DNA of 64,000 nt from Marisa cornuarietis (taxonomy: Eukaryota > Mollusca > Gastropoda > Architaenioglossa > Ampullariidae). The stretch lies in the NCBI GenBank assembly GCA_004794655.1, contig SMMW01000080.1, positions 775,501 through 839,500 on the forward strand, read 5' to 3'. This document shows, in pieces, positions 12,581 through 47,836 of this stretch. The notes beneath the pieces are model-generated. The model was not told where the DNA came from. It worked only from the letters and a program-made list of their open reading frames with translations, and did not search any database. Position 1 is the first letter of the stretch, and every line of letters starts with the position of its first letter. The position numbers and the translations under genes are program-made.

Positions 12581-14729
12581 GTGAGTGTTCAGCCCTATAT
12601 CCCCTTTCTCTCTATGTTTCCCTCCCTGATTTCTTTCCTCTTCCATCTCTAACACTATGTAACGAGACTTGCTACTCTGGCAACGGAAAACGCAACATTT
12701 ATTTTCTTCTAAAGTACAGCTAGAATGAAGTCAGACTATACTGGTAACTACAGTGGGGTTTCATTTCTTCGCAGCCTGGTGAATGCTTTCCTGCCTGACG
12801 AGTTGAAGCTGGACTTAAAGGCACGTACGTTTCAGCCAACCAACAACCTGGCTTTTGAGGCCGCGAGAGAGCGCGAGAGAATAGAGCTCTTCATCATCAA
12901 GGTGAAGTCCCTCTCTTGATGTATGTCAGCCCGGCTGATTTTCTTTATACCCGTCATTTGCAAACAGAAGACATGCCACTGTGACAAATTGAAACGAATA
13001 AAACAAACAAACAAACAAACAAACAAACAAACAAACAAACAAACATACAAACAGCAACAAAACAAAGCGATAAGACAAACGCTCAAAGAATGAAGGTAGG
13101 AACAAAGAACTTGTCGAGGCTGAGCACTCGTCATGACCTCCAGGTCACAGACTGATTACTCATTATTACGACCCTGTTACAGGCGCAAGAATTAGGAGTC
13201 CCAGAGGTCGACACGTTCCAGACGGACTGTCTGTACGAGAGAACCAACCTCCCAAAGGTCTGCGCGTGCATTCGCTCCTTGGGCACTGAGGTCAGTTCTT
13301 TATTATACACTGTTAGGTAGCTCAATATCGTTGTTGTTGTCTGTCTGGTTCACATTATAACCGATTTTTCACCCACTTCCTGTTGTCCTATAGAGGTCTG
13401 AATTTTTCACCAGCTACTCATTTCCAGGGAGAATTCAATATTAAATCAATTCTAGCAGTCCACAGTAGTAAAATATTTTTTTTAAATTTTGTATGAGAAC
13501 TTATAGGCCGAATAAGAGAAGATAGGTAACTGCTGCTCTAGGACCAGTAAAGTTATCTCCCCTAAATCAGCCTAAGAAGGGAATAAAGTCACAAAGTAAA
13601 ACTAAAAAGTCGATAGACAGCGAAAAATACGAGTATGAACATCAGAAACATCGGAACAAAGAGAACTTATAGGTCGAATTAGGACTAAAAATTGTGAAAA
13701 AAGTAAACAAATTCTTTTTGAAGCACACTTTTTCAAATGTAAGATTTTTTTCCCTTAGGTCTCGATATTTTGCTAAATACATATAACTTAAAATATAAAA
13801 GTGTGAGGGGCACTCTCTCAAGCTATTAAAAATCTGATCGTCACAAATTTCAAAATTATCTATCCATAGATAAGGTCATTAATGAAATAAAGTTTATTAT
13901 AAAATATTTGTAACAGCCCCATCACACTTTTATATTTTAAGCTATGTGTATTTAAATAAAATCCAGAGACCTAAGGAAAAATTATTTGCCCTTGTTGGTA
14001 CATTTCAAACAAAAGTATGTTATAAAATTTTTTATACTTATGTTATTTTAGAGTAAGCCAGCAATAAATAAACAAATAAATAAATAAGTAACCAAAAAAG
14101 TGCTCCTTAGCCATTGCCATTTTTTAAAACAAATCAGCAGTAAATAAATAAAGAAAGTAAGAAAGAAAAAAAAAGAAATATTGCTTGTTGTGTACTGAGG
14201 TCAGTTATTAGTTTCGAAACAGCTCCTGGTCAAAATATGTTAAAAAGGAAGCAAAAGAAAATCGAAAACAAATAAGAAACTCGCTAAGCACCCACTTAAG
14301 GTTCTTGCTTTTCTAAAAAAAAAAACAATTCTAGGTAACCAACAAATTTTTAAAATGTAAAAAAAAAAAAAAGGCAGAGGTGCACCTGAGGCACAGAGAT
14401 CAGTTTTTATATTTAAAACAGGTGAAGAAAAAAGATAGAAGACCTGAATAGATTTTGATCTTTGACGTTCAGCTCTAACATCATTCTGCACTTTTTTTTT
14501 TTTTTTAAACAATATGTAACATGACTTATGTCCCTTTCAGGTCGAGTCACGTCCTAGTTACACGGGGCAGCGGGTGTGGCCGCGGAAGTCTGAAGCCAAC
14601 CCACGAAACTTTTCGGAGGAGACCCTTCGGGCGTCGGAACGTGTCATCAGCCTGCAGTACGGCACCAACAAGGGCGCCACCCAGGCCGGCATGAACTTCG
14701 GCAAGAAACGCATGATCCTGCAAGAATGA
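12426..14729 (+). CDS. Calponin/transgelin-family actin-binding protein, 5'-incomplete (4 coding exons)
   Basis: Joined exons 12426-12580, 12775-12901, 13183-13290 and 14541-14729 read without a break for 192 residues to a TGA stop. All junctions are AG/GT, with intron phases 2, 0 and 0. The start reads VDASFDPEEAKRILYWIRD, the usual opening of a type-3 calponin-homology (CH) domain. FYKTLKDGRLLCYLVNAF (about residues 40-57) is the core CH motif, and the domain runs to about residue 130. One calponin-like repeat follows (ISLQYGTNKGATQAGMNFGK, about 166-185). This one-CH plus one-repeat layout is that of transgelin, muscle protein 20 and myophilin, which bind F-actin in muscle or cytoskeleton. 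The first 12426 codon is phase 0, so a short exon encoding the N-terminal 15-20 residues is missing; no convincing candidate was found in 1-12425. The gene is convergent with the paralogue at 20878-44025. No AATAAA was seen in the first 600 bases after the stop. Family assignment is secure; orthology to a named gene is not. Confidence 0.9.
12775..12901 (+). CDS. Second visible coding exon of the + strand calponin-family gene
   Basis: The acceptor is ttcttcgcag and the donor gtgaag. The first base completes the Tyr codon, then LVNAFLPDELKLDLKARTFQ follows. The exon ends at FIIK in phase 0. The paralogue at 20878-44025 has no intron at this 3' boundary. Confidence 0.9.
12999..13044. repeat. (AAAC)n microsatellite inside an intron
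   Basis: About 11 units in the intron between the second and third visible exons of the + strand calponin-family gene. Confidence 0.9.
13183..13290 (+). CDS. Third visible coding exon of the + strand calponin-family gene
   Basis: The acceptor is cctgttacag and the donor gtcagt. It encodes 36 codons, AQELGVPEVDTFQTDCLYER onward to IRSLGTE, which is the C-terminal part of the CH domain. Compare GVPDxDxFQTxDLxE in muscle protein 20 relatives. Confidence 0.9.
13731..14019. repeat. Long imperfect inverted repeat in the last intron (palindromic MITE-like)
   Basis: The left arm (about 13731-13812) contains CCTTAGGTCTC and CTTAAAATATAAAAGTGTGA. The right arm (about 13917-14019) carries the same blocks in inverted order and reverse complement. 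Arms are roughly 80-100 bases with gaps and the loop is about 105 bases. It lies inside the 1.25-kb last intron of the + strand calponin-family gene. It is probably a decayed foldback element; no target duplication was identified. Confidence 0.6.
14541..14729 (+). CDS. Terminal coding exon of the + strand calponin-family gene (calponin-like repeat)
   Basis: The acceptor is gtccctttcag. It encodes 62 residues and a TGA stop. It carries the single calponin-like repeat followed by KKRMILQE. Its GC content is clearly higher than the AT-rich intron before it. Confidence 0.9.
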   Translation, partial: VESRPSYTGQRVWPRKSEANPRNFSEETLRASERVISLQYGTNKGATQAGMNFGKKRMILQE

Positions 14730-17700
14730 CACCTTCCGCTTCCGGGTCGAGTCGTTCGTGTAGGGTCTCACTGCGCATGAGCAAACTATGTGTACACGCT
14801 GGCCGCACCTTTAGTTAGCAGAAGATGTTACCCGTCGCCTGCCACTTCTTGCTGAGCAGTGTCTACAGTCGGTTAGAATACAATTTAATATTTTTAAACT
14901 CATAAGCTACTGCCAATTTTGACCGACTGTAGGCGCTGATTAGCGCTAACAGGCAGGGGAAAGCGGTCTGGCGTCATGCTGCGCATCCAAGGCAATCCCA
15001 TAGGTCACATGATGAGTGCTGAATGTCTCATGATCGAAGTTATTTATCCCAAAAGGCAAGCGTTATGACACCCGTTGTAAAAACTTTATCGAAAAAAAAA
15101 ATAATAACAAGGTTTCAGCTAGATGTCCTGGCCTTTATTGTGGCCGGTGCTCATCCTTGTCCATCCATGCTTATATTTTCACTGAAACTTCTGTGATAAC
15201 ATCTGTCCCCTAGGAATGGAGCAAGACAGCTCTCGCTGAAATGTCAGTCTGAGATCAGATGGACCGTAAGGTCAGTTTAACAGGTCGTATATACTAGCTT
15301 TGTCCAGAATAACACATATCATTGTAGACACTGGCAAAAAAAGCGACATTTAATTTATTGACATTATTTTGTTTGCAAAAGGCTGCTTTTAAAAAAAAAT
15401 CACTCGCAGCATTATTGGGATACAGATCGATTCACTCATTTGTGGAAGAAACATCCGCTGACGAACGGTAGCCCCTCAGCGTTGACTCAAAGTGTTCCTG
15501 AATAGCGAGACCTTGACACGACTCTAGCTATTTAACAAACTCTTTCTATTGATATGTTCACTGGGGTAGGCGCGTTATGAAACACAGTGGAAGTTGGGGG
15601 CTTACCTTTATGCTGCTGTAACACATCAGTCCGTCCACCCAATGTATTTCACAGCGGGTCTTTCATCGCTTTCAGTATCTCCTCATCTACTAAGCATTTT
15701 CTCTTTTGGAAATTACCTTTCGTTTATCTACAACCATTAATGTCTAAAATGACAAGATAGAAGAAAGACATGAGTTCCAAAAATAAGCGATCAACTCATG
15801 AGAGAAAAAAAAATGGAGGGATAGTTGAGGGGTGGGGGTGGGGTGAAGATAAGTGTGTTCAGCTGACTCAAGTTTATGACGAACGAATGATTGGATTAAA
15901 TTTTCTTACATTTTTGCACAAGATGAAAGATCGAAAGTTAACCACCTGCAAAGTCGTGAGTGTCTGGTTCTCTTCGTCAGTGATAACGAAAGAGAGATCT
16001 GCCGCTGTACAATCGTGGTTTGATATATATATATATATGATCTGCACTTCTCTAGTACGCTATATACACAACAGTGTAATAACATTGTGTGCAAGACAGT
16101 CTGATTTCTCATAAAAGTCCGTCATCTTAACAATGTTTACAGGGAAATCTGATGACACCGTATGCCATCGCAACTCTGCGTGTAGAAATGTCTGAGATTT
16201 AAAAAAAAATGTGCAGGCAAGTTTGAAATAACAGCTGTATGTAGGAAGGTCTGATAATACTGTTGGTTTTATCCAAGAACGGCAGGAAGGGGAAATTCCA
16301 ATCTGTGGTTACGGCCCCCTTGTACCTCATGCACCAGAGCTTAAACAGAATGGCCGAGTTTAATCAAATCCGGTTAAGGACTTCTCTTTCTTCTTTTAAA
16401 CTTCCTCATACCTCATGTATCACCCAGTAATGGCAATGGGGAAGTGAAAATTTCTGTTCGAATCCGTCAGCAGTATGGCAGTTGCACAAGACGGGGGACT
16501 TAAGGTCACAGGTGCTTGTGTCCAGAGTGTGCCTCCAGTCCACCGACCCGCCCATGTTCTTGCTGTAGTTGTGATTATTACTTTTTTTCTCTTATCTTTA
16601 TTATTATTATTATTATTATTATTAAATATTTTTACATGTTTTATACAGCTCATTGCTGATTGATGACTTGCACTGTGTTCTTGAGAAAATCAATGGCGTT
16701 GTGTGCGAATGGCGGAAACATGAGTTGGGGATCTGGATGAGTGCGGTGGGAAACAGCTTGTGTTTGAGGAGGGGTAGGAGTCGAGGTAAGTGAGGAAGGG
16801 AGGTGGTGTTAGTGAGGTCGAGAACAAAGTGTGTTTTTTTTTTGGGAGGTAAGGGTGGGGGTAGGGAGTCAAGGTGAGTGATGTGGATGTTATGATGGAA
16901 GAACCGTTTTGCGCAATACCTTTGCAGGTGTGAGGCAAGTATTCTGAGTAAGCAAATTCTTGAGTACAGCCGTAAACAAACAAGAAGAAAAAGAAATTCA
17001 GACAACGACTTTCTAACGATCCTTTAAGCAAAAAGAAAACAGAAGGCGATTGCTCCATGATGTGCTAAAATACGACCAGAAAGGCAGGCGCGTGCCAGAA
17101 CTATAATGCAGTGTTGAAGGACTACTTGCAAGCTCTGAATTCTTAGACAAGGACATAACATCACGGGAGTGCAAACAACCCCATTTCAAACGTACTTCAA
17201 CAAGTTATTTTTTGCTCTGCTTCCTTCTTTCTTTTTCTTAGTCTTTTGTTTGATGTTGTCTGTCTTCTTTCTTTGTCTTGATTCTTCATTTCTTCTGAAC
17301 ACCTTCCTTAACAAAACAGGCTTACCTCTACAGATAGCGACCAAACCCTGCTGTTCAGCTTGGAAAATACATTTATTACAGGTTCTATTTTTCAGTGCGG
17401 CAAACACCCATCATTCACATCACAAAAATAATGCTTAGCAGACAGCAACTTAGATTTTACTACAAACGCTGAGCAGATAGAAAGGATCGAATTAATCTTG
17501 CAGTGACATTTCAAGAAACAATCATAAAACAAACAGTAAAACCTAAAGGCACCGACACAATTTCAGTAGCTCAGCTATCGTGATTTTTTTCAAGGCAAGG
17601 GAAATAGCTCTGCTTAGACAAGGAACATGGCAAATAATGGAGTACTTTCCCTTTCATTGAGACGACAACATTTTGTTCCTTGGTGACTTTGGGTTACTGT

Positions 17701-20700
17701 CATCATCAGAATCCTTATTAATGTTGTTTATCGCAAGCAAATATTTTCCAGTGCAAAGATTGCTAACTACAAAGCCAGTTGAGAGATTATTCACAGGAAT
17801 GGAGACCTGTTTCTTAGACAATTTACTGGGTGCAATTAGTCTTCTGCAACTAGTGCAGCTTATGCAAAACAACTCTTCTGAAACGTGTGATCTTAAAGAT
17901 AATTTAAATGGACCAAGAACAACTCACACATTCTTCTCGGAAATACATCGATGAAAGGTGAAAGAGTATTAAATCTATAGTTTATATTGGGAGAATATTT
18001 AATTTTTGTGGTGTATCAAGGTAGAGTGCTCCCTTTGTTGTGGAATATTGAGGGATAACTTATTTGAAAAACGGTGTCATTTATAATCTTGGGAAGACAT
18101 TAAAACTGACCGAAAGAAAAAAATGAGAACAAGGTCTAGGACACCGAGCATTATTTGAACAGATTCCGTGGAAGTGAAACTTTTTTTTTTTAAACTAGAA
18201 ATCCAAGCAGTCGTCGTAGAAAGATACTCAATGACATCCAAATACATGATTAGCAGACGATGGCAGAGACAGGAGCTGAAATCTTGATGGTCATATCGTT
18301 GTTGGTATCGGCCATCTGATCTCGAAGCCCATGAGCACATTTACAAGATGTAAGTATTTACAGGCAATAACTTTGTGCTTAGGGTGGCCGGCTTGTCACC
18401 TGTAGGCATCGTGCGAGTTTCCCTTGCCTCACGCGCGAAGTAGAGCAAATATCCCGCCCCTCCCCTCAGTGTAGTATGGGCAGTAAGTCTCGCAATAGTC
18501 AGATGGAATCTATAGCAAGGACTTATTCCCAGTCCTGTTCAAATGTGTTTTGCGAAACTTTCTCCAGGTGCTCGTCTTCAAACACACAAATCAGTGGAAA
18601 CAAAACACACAACCATTTATTTAAGGACACAGATCATTTATTTGACAAACTGCCTTTGCCGATTACAGGCGGGAAGAAACAACAGCAAAAAGGAGACATA
18701 TCACTTGCTCCAAGTTCTCAGTGGCTCCACAAAAAATGGCTTTCAAAGCGCCATGATGCAATGAGTAGACAAATTAAACGAATGGACAAAAGCCCTGATT
18801 TCCCATCATTAGCGTGTTTTACAGAGTAACCCGGTAAGTAGAAGAGTGAATTGGCATCCTGTCCTCTCTCTGGTCCCACAAAGTTCAACAGGTGGCCTTC
18901 TAGACCCGACTGTCAGATGCTAAACACTTCCTCACCCCCCGTCTCTGGCGTCTTGTTAGGCTACAAGAGGACCTTAAAAAGGCTTTACACTTAAAAGGCA
19001 ATTGCCCAGCACATCTGTCTGTAGAGACATTGCGATTTTCAAACAAAGCGATCACCAATTTCTTTTTTTTTTGCCAGCTTCTGAGATCATCCCGACAATG
19101 AAAAATAAAAAGCTTCCTCTTATTTAATTACAGCATCAACTTGAAAGGATGAAATGATCGTGTTGTAAGTTTTTCTAACCGCTACTTAACACATTGAAGA
19201 GAAAAGGCACGTGACTGATTTGTCCTCAAGAGAAATGTGATATTTAAGTGCTCGTTGCAAAAGAAGAAATCGGACTGGTTGCAAGAGCATTAGTGGCGTA
19301 TGTTGGTCCCCGATGAAAAAAAATGAATATGAATAATATGGTATGATGAAAAAAATAACCCACTCAGTTATACACAGCCTATGAAGCAGACAACGATACA
19401 CAGAATAATATTGGAGAATGCCTGGGCATTTTAGCAGACGACTTAAAAAGTTGTACAGATAGCCTGCAGGTGGAATGAAGGATAATCATTACAATAAATA
19501 TTGCGTTAACGGTTACTGAAACTCGTTATGTCGTTGTGTCGTGTGGTATGTGCGAACATGCGCGCGTGTGTATTTGTGTCTGTGTCTGTGTGTGCGCGCT
19601 GCCAGCAGACAGCACAGTGTGAAACACATTAGCACCACTACAATCAGTATCGGGCTTTTTAAAGGTCTGCTGTCGTGGCAGAAAGTCTCGCAACCTGAGG
19701 TGGCAACTGATGGTCCTCCGGTAACCTGAGGTGGCAAATTTTGGCCTACGCTGCCCTGAAGTGAGAAAAATAGGCTAAAGCCACCTGCGAACAGGCAAAT
19801 ACTTCAGCTCCTGTTCCCATCCCACCATGCACTCTTACAGTACACCTGTAAAACCAGAGCTGCCCCTCAGTTTGCGAGCTTACGGTACACGACTCAGACC
19901 TCTAAGCTGCAATATTGCGCGCCACGCAAATAGAATATTGCCATATACCAATGCACTACTGAAATATACTCGTAACATATGTGGCAAAAGGGCTTGGGAG
20001 TGCCTATTGGGACTGTACATAGATTCTGGACAAAACATAAACAAAAAGAAAAAAAGGAGAGATTACGGAATGACATAAAAAGCAAGAGCAGCCAATGAAC
20101 GACGGCCATTTCCCACTCTTCAAACTCAGTCGTGTACCTCTCACTGCATTGCATAGTCTTTGAGAAAAGTATGTTCGGTTACATCTTTAGCTTACTAAAC
20201 TTTCTCTATCTCAGACATGCAAGATGGCCCCTTAAAAGCAAACGGCAATATTTGTACTGAGTGTGCTACAGGTAGGTTCCCTAGTCTACTTCTGAAAAAA
20301 CAAGTCTCGAAGTGGTTAGCTTACTGCTTAAAAGCAGAATAATGTCGGGGATGCAAGTGACACTCGCCAATAGACACGTTTTTAAAAAGTCGTTAATGAG
20401 GATGCCTTATCTTCACAGGTGTTGCGGCCCGAAAGGTAAAGACGCTGGTTATCGCCCCTGTGCTGCACTGATGGACTTTTTAAAAGTTGCTAACTTGCTG
20501 GCATATAATGTTTTTCAAGTATTTTTGACCTAGCAAAGTGAAGAAATGCTTCTTTGAAACATTATAAAGGTTCTTACAAATAATCTTTAAGAAGTGCATC
20601 ATCTACACCGACATACTGACTCCCTTTAAATTCATAATAAGCCTTCAAGATTGCAAAGGACATGTTTACCTATTAAAATGTTCCCAGTTAGTACAGGCCG

Positions 20701-20877
20701 TAAATTTGTAATAATGAGATTCCTATGGAGAAAGAGAAAGACGTATATATTGTAACCCATGAACCCTCCAGACAGTTTGTTTTGAGTCACAGCCTGAAAT
20801 GAATTGTGTGGTGATGACAGACCGACAGGCGGCTGTGTGGATTGTGTGTGGCAGGGAAGACGTTTGTGAGCTGGCGT
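14730..20877. other. Intergenic region between the two convergent calponin-family genes
   Basis: About 6.1 kb containing the 3' ends of both genes. It has AT-rich sequence, a (TTA)n run near 16600-16625 and scattered short ORFs without domains. No additional gene could be supported. Confidence 0.6.
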
Positions 20878-44025
<23,148 letters not shown>

Positions 44026-44190
44026 CTTGTTGGACGAATGGTGACACTAGCTCACGCACTGAATTCCCACTATAGCGGAGTTTGCTGAGAGAAAAGGGCT
44101 TTCCTTTCAACCACTGACAGCCAGCAGACGACTTCGGCTGGTTTAAAATGTCGGCTCGGAGACGGGCGCAGCCGCAGTGAATCACTCCGC

Positions 44191-44225
44191 CGCTGTGACG
44201 TCAGGCGCGACACTATCATTGGCTG
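44191..44225 (-). promoter_or_regulatory. CCAAT box and CRE upstream of the transgelin-like gene
   Basis: A CCAAT pentamer (ATTGG on +, 44218-44222) and a perfect TGACGTCA (44196-44203) lie about 170-200 bases upstream of the ATG at 44025. The segment is CpG-rich, with GCCGCGCGCG nearby. The arrangement suits a proximal promoter. A CTATAAATATAG block at 44491-44502 is a further AT-rich candidate, but the transcription start is unknown. Confidence 0.45.
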
Positions 44226-45256
44226 GAAAGTGGGCGTAGCTGCTCGCCGCGCGCGTTTTCGAGGTTCTGCGTAGGAGAAAAATAACTTTGTCACTCGTGT
44301 CCACTGTCAGAGTAGGTCAAACCTTCTAAAGTTTCTATCCCAGGCAAACGTCAAATTTCAAATACACTCGAAAGCTGCAGAGCTGGGAGGGAAAATGAGA
44401 GTGGAGGAGGGAGGGTCCCTCGAGTTCGCCGTTAGGCTTCTTGACCTTAACGACACCCTTAGATTGACACCTCAGTTACAGTGCTATGTGCTATAAATAT
44501 AGTTTGGTCCATTGCGTACGCGACATAATATTATGCCATACAAAAAACGATTTGAAAAAATTATTTGTCTGTATAGAGCTGTTTTTTTTCATATTGTCGG
44601 TCTGTTCGCCTGTATGTTTGTCCCATCTCTTTTCTCTCACTTTAGAGAAATAAGCATCGATGAGAGTGCAAAGCTCTAGATGTGATATCACCTGAATTAT
44701 CACATAAACGCCCAAAAGTCGTGTTTGAACTTTTCCAGGCATATATTCAGTTGTCTACGAGAAAACTATCCTTGGTAAATAACATATTATTTGTCTGCAA
44801 CGTTTCGAAACATCTGGAATTAATAACGAGATGCAGTCATAGAAAGAAAGATTGCTTTTGTAGAAACTCTAGTAAAAGAAAAGGAAGAGAAAAAGGAAGA
44901 GCAGGTGGTTGAAAAATGCTAAAAAAAATTAAAGGTTGAAAATGTTTGTTTTAAAGAATAAAAGGTATTGACTCGGAAGAGTGCAGAACTGACAGGAGAA
45001 AAGAAATAGAGAGGAGACGACAAGACTACAAGAAAAAGATTTAGTAGTGGGAGTCGTAGTCGTTGTAGGAGTAGTAGTGGTCTTAGTTGCAGAAGAAAAA
45101 GAAGACGAAAGGGCGCATAATTAAGAAAAATTACAGGCAGACATGCAATTAAAGAAGAAATAAAAGACTGACGAAGCTCTAAAACGGTTCTCACCGCGGA
45201 TTAAAAAAAAAATCCGATTTTTATAAAAAAAAAAGGCTCGAGAAAGCTTGCCAAGG

Positions 45257-45257
<1 letters not shown>

Positions 45258-45334
<77 letters not shown>

Positions 45335-45335
45335 C
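45258..45335. repeat. (CA)n(TA)n microsatellite
   Basis: About 32 CA units followed by six or seven TA units. Confidence 0.95.
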
Positions 45336-46108
45336 AGCATATAACATTATGAAGATAACATGGGTTGAAGACAACGTCAATATTTTGGTGACAATAAAGA
45401 CAAAGAGAGTTTTAGTAAAGAATGGTGGAATGCTAATTACTCAAAGAATGTCAAATAAAATGAGCAATTAAGTAATCTCCGCATACCTTGAACTTTCTAG
45501 GTAATATATATATATTATCAAAGGTGCTGGTAAACTGTATGTACACGTTTGAAGCAAATCACCTTGGCGTTAGTCTTTTTTTTTTCATTGTAAATTAGGC
45601 AAACAGTGTTGTATAAAATCAAGCCTTCTGCGAATGATGAAATGTGGAAATAAAAACATTTAACAGACGAAAGGAAAATATCTTTAAATCAATATTATTT
45701 ACCGAGAAATTAGTAAGTCGCTGAGAGTTCGAAATTCGATTATTTTAGTTTTGTGTGAGGGAAATGGGTGGCTTCAGATAAAATACTAAGAAAATATCTG
45801 CTGACATATATAGCATGATGACATTACAGTTTCCCCGCTACCCATAAAGTAAACAATGATGAAGCTTTTTAAAGAGCCATGGTGGTTTGTCTTGGAAAAG
45901 TGTGAAGGATCAGTACAAAAACAGTGAAAGATTTCCTTGTCTTTAGTTAAATGAGTAGTTTATCACCTGAGCCTTATAAATTCGGACACACTTGACAACA
46001 AAATGAAGAAAAACAAATTACTTAAAAATAATCTTTTGTACCAGAATCTTACGTGTATCTCAGAAAATAAAGACTACGTTCTATTGAAAATAGAATCACA
46101 TCACTGAA

Positions 46109-46870
46109 TTAAAAAAATATAGTTCTATTAAAGTATACCTTCCTGGGTCTGTGGATATGAGAGTGTAAAATGTGAGCTAACCTCCGGTTTAAAACACAAA
46201 CACTTAGCTTTACTAACTGACAAATCAACAATGACAAGCAGGAAAGGCGAGAGGTTAAAGACATAGAGGACACGGTTGTGTATCCTTCAAGATGCGGTGA
46301 AGTGTGATTGAATGATGCATGATGCATGATGCAACTATTGATTGCTGTCCTCTCAAAGCATCGCTGGTAAATGTCAGTCTGACCTCGTCGCCCTCTCGGT
46401 CTGACAAGGATCACATGCAACCATAAAGCGTCCGAAGCTACTACAAGCACGCACAGTATTATGGATGTCGGGCATACAGGCGGAGGCACATTTGTATGAA
46501 CTACAACATTGAGTAGGTATACATTTATTGTCAACGTGTTTCCTTGACAGGGCCTCATGCGCGTGTCTGCACCAGGCCTTGTTTGGGTGAAAACAAGCCG
46601 CGTAGCCATAATAATAGCGAGTGACCTGAGGGAAATGGCGATGTAGTAATTTTCAGATAAAGAAAAGACAAGCTGCTGGAAATACGACACACGATGCCAT
46701 TTACGCGTCTCAGCAGCCACATCCGGACGATGTAAAGTAAACAGACTACACCGCAGCAGGCTGCCATATTTGGGCATGCAACGGCGACTGCGCGAGGCGG
46801 GAGTGGTGGGGGGAAAATAGAACAGCGAGCGTTGGCAACTCTCGCCTGCTACCTGTGTGTGAAAACTCAC
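46109..46870 (-). CDS. Unexplained 253-codon ORF, possibly spurious
   Basis: A single open frame from ATG (46870) to a stop at 46109, long for this AT-rich DNA. It contains two hydrophobic stretches (around TSIILCVLVVASDALWLHVI and SCLSLLICQLVKLSVCVLN), but no family motif, signal peptide or splice context was recognised. It may be chance, a remnant of a membrane protein, or part of an unknown gene. Confidence 0.12.
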   Translation of the reverse strand: MSFHTQVAGESCQRSLFYFPPTTPASRSRRCMPKYGSLLRCSLFTLHRPDVAAETRKWHRVSYFQQLVFSLSENYYIAISLRSLAIIMATRLVFTQTRPGADTRMRPCQGNTLTINVYLLNVVVHTNVPPPVCPTSIILCVLVVASDALWLHVILVRPRGRRGQTDIYQRCFERTAINSCIMHHASFNHTSPHLEGYTTVSSMSLTSRLSCLSLLICQLVKLSVCVLNRRLAHILHSHIHRPRKVYFNRTIFF

Positions 46871-47787
46871 TTTTATGTGTTTGTCTCAAATTTGAGGTTT
46901 TGCGACACTATGTCTTTTTTTTATCGAATCTGTTTATTCTCAAACTGGTAGCAGGTCGCAGTATTCCCGCTCTTATCAGGAAGCTGTTTTACTAACCGTG
47001 TGATCTATCGACTTCCGTAGACCTTAGGTTCTTGTTTCCCCCCCCCCCCGGAAGTAAATAAGGTCAAAATACACCGTAAATATGGGTTAAAATAATAAAA
47101 AAATATCCAAAGTAGCATAGAGGCTGAATGAAATCTTGAATGAATCTTATATTGTGTTACTGTGGAGAGTATAATATACGCTCGCTCAGATTACCCAGCC
47201 TGTAACTCTACCCGAGTAGAGTAGATCGGCCCAAAACTCAGCGTTCATGGTCCCAGGGTAGGCCTACCAAAATCGTTTTACCAGACAGCTTTATCGGAGG
47301 TGTCCTCTTCCAGTACCTTTCTCCCACCGAGGGTAAATACAGCGGAGAAAGTGAAGCGAACTATGAATTTTTCTAGACCTAACAAATAAGTTGGACAGAC
47401 TCAACGACACAAAATTGTCCGTTAAATACCGTTTTCACTGAAGCCATAGTCTCCGCTTGTCATCTGTTATCGAATTAAAATAAATTAATATTTTGTCATC
47501 TAATACTTCCTCGAAGAACTCCATTTTGTCAGAATGAATAAATTTGACTTTCCATATAGCTTCTCACTTGCTGTTTCGATTTTTGAAAATTTTTCTCGTT
47601 TTAGTTATAAGTTTCACGCTTCATCGTCTGACCCCCCCCCCACATGTCCACGCTGTCAAAATTACAGAAAGAACACAGATACACACTTTAAACCACCTGT
47701 CCGCCCAGAGAGGCTATAGACAGATTTCTTTAGCATCTCTGGTCCGCCATAGGAAGGGTGGAAGAGGGTGGTGCATAATATCTTTCA

Positions 47788-47836
47788 CGCGCGCGCGCGC
47801 ACACACACACACACACACGCACGCACGCACACACAC
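47788..47836. repeat. (CG)n/(CA)n microsatellite
   Basis: Alternating CG, CA and CACG units. Confidence 0.9.

Noticed and set aside
16431..16465. tRNA-type promoter with TGTTCGAATCC
   Set aside because: The box B is excellent, but the only box A-like word is about 14 bases away, too close for a tRNA-type promoter; at most a broken SINE.
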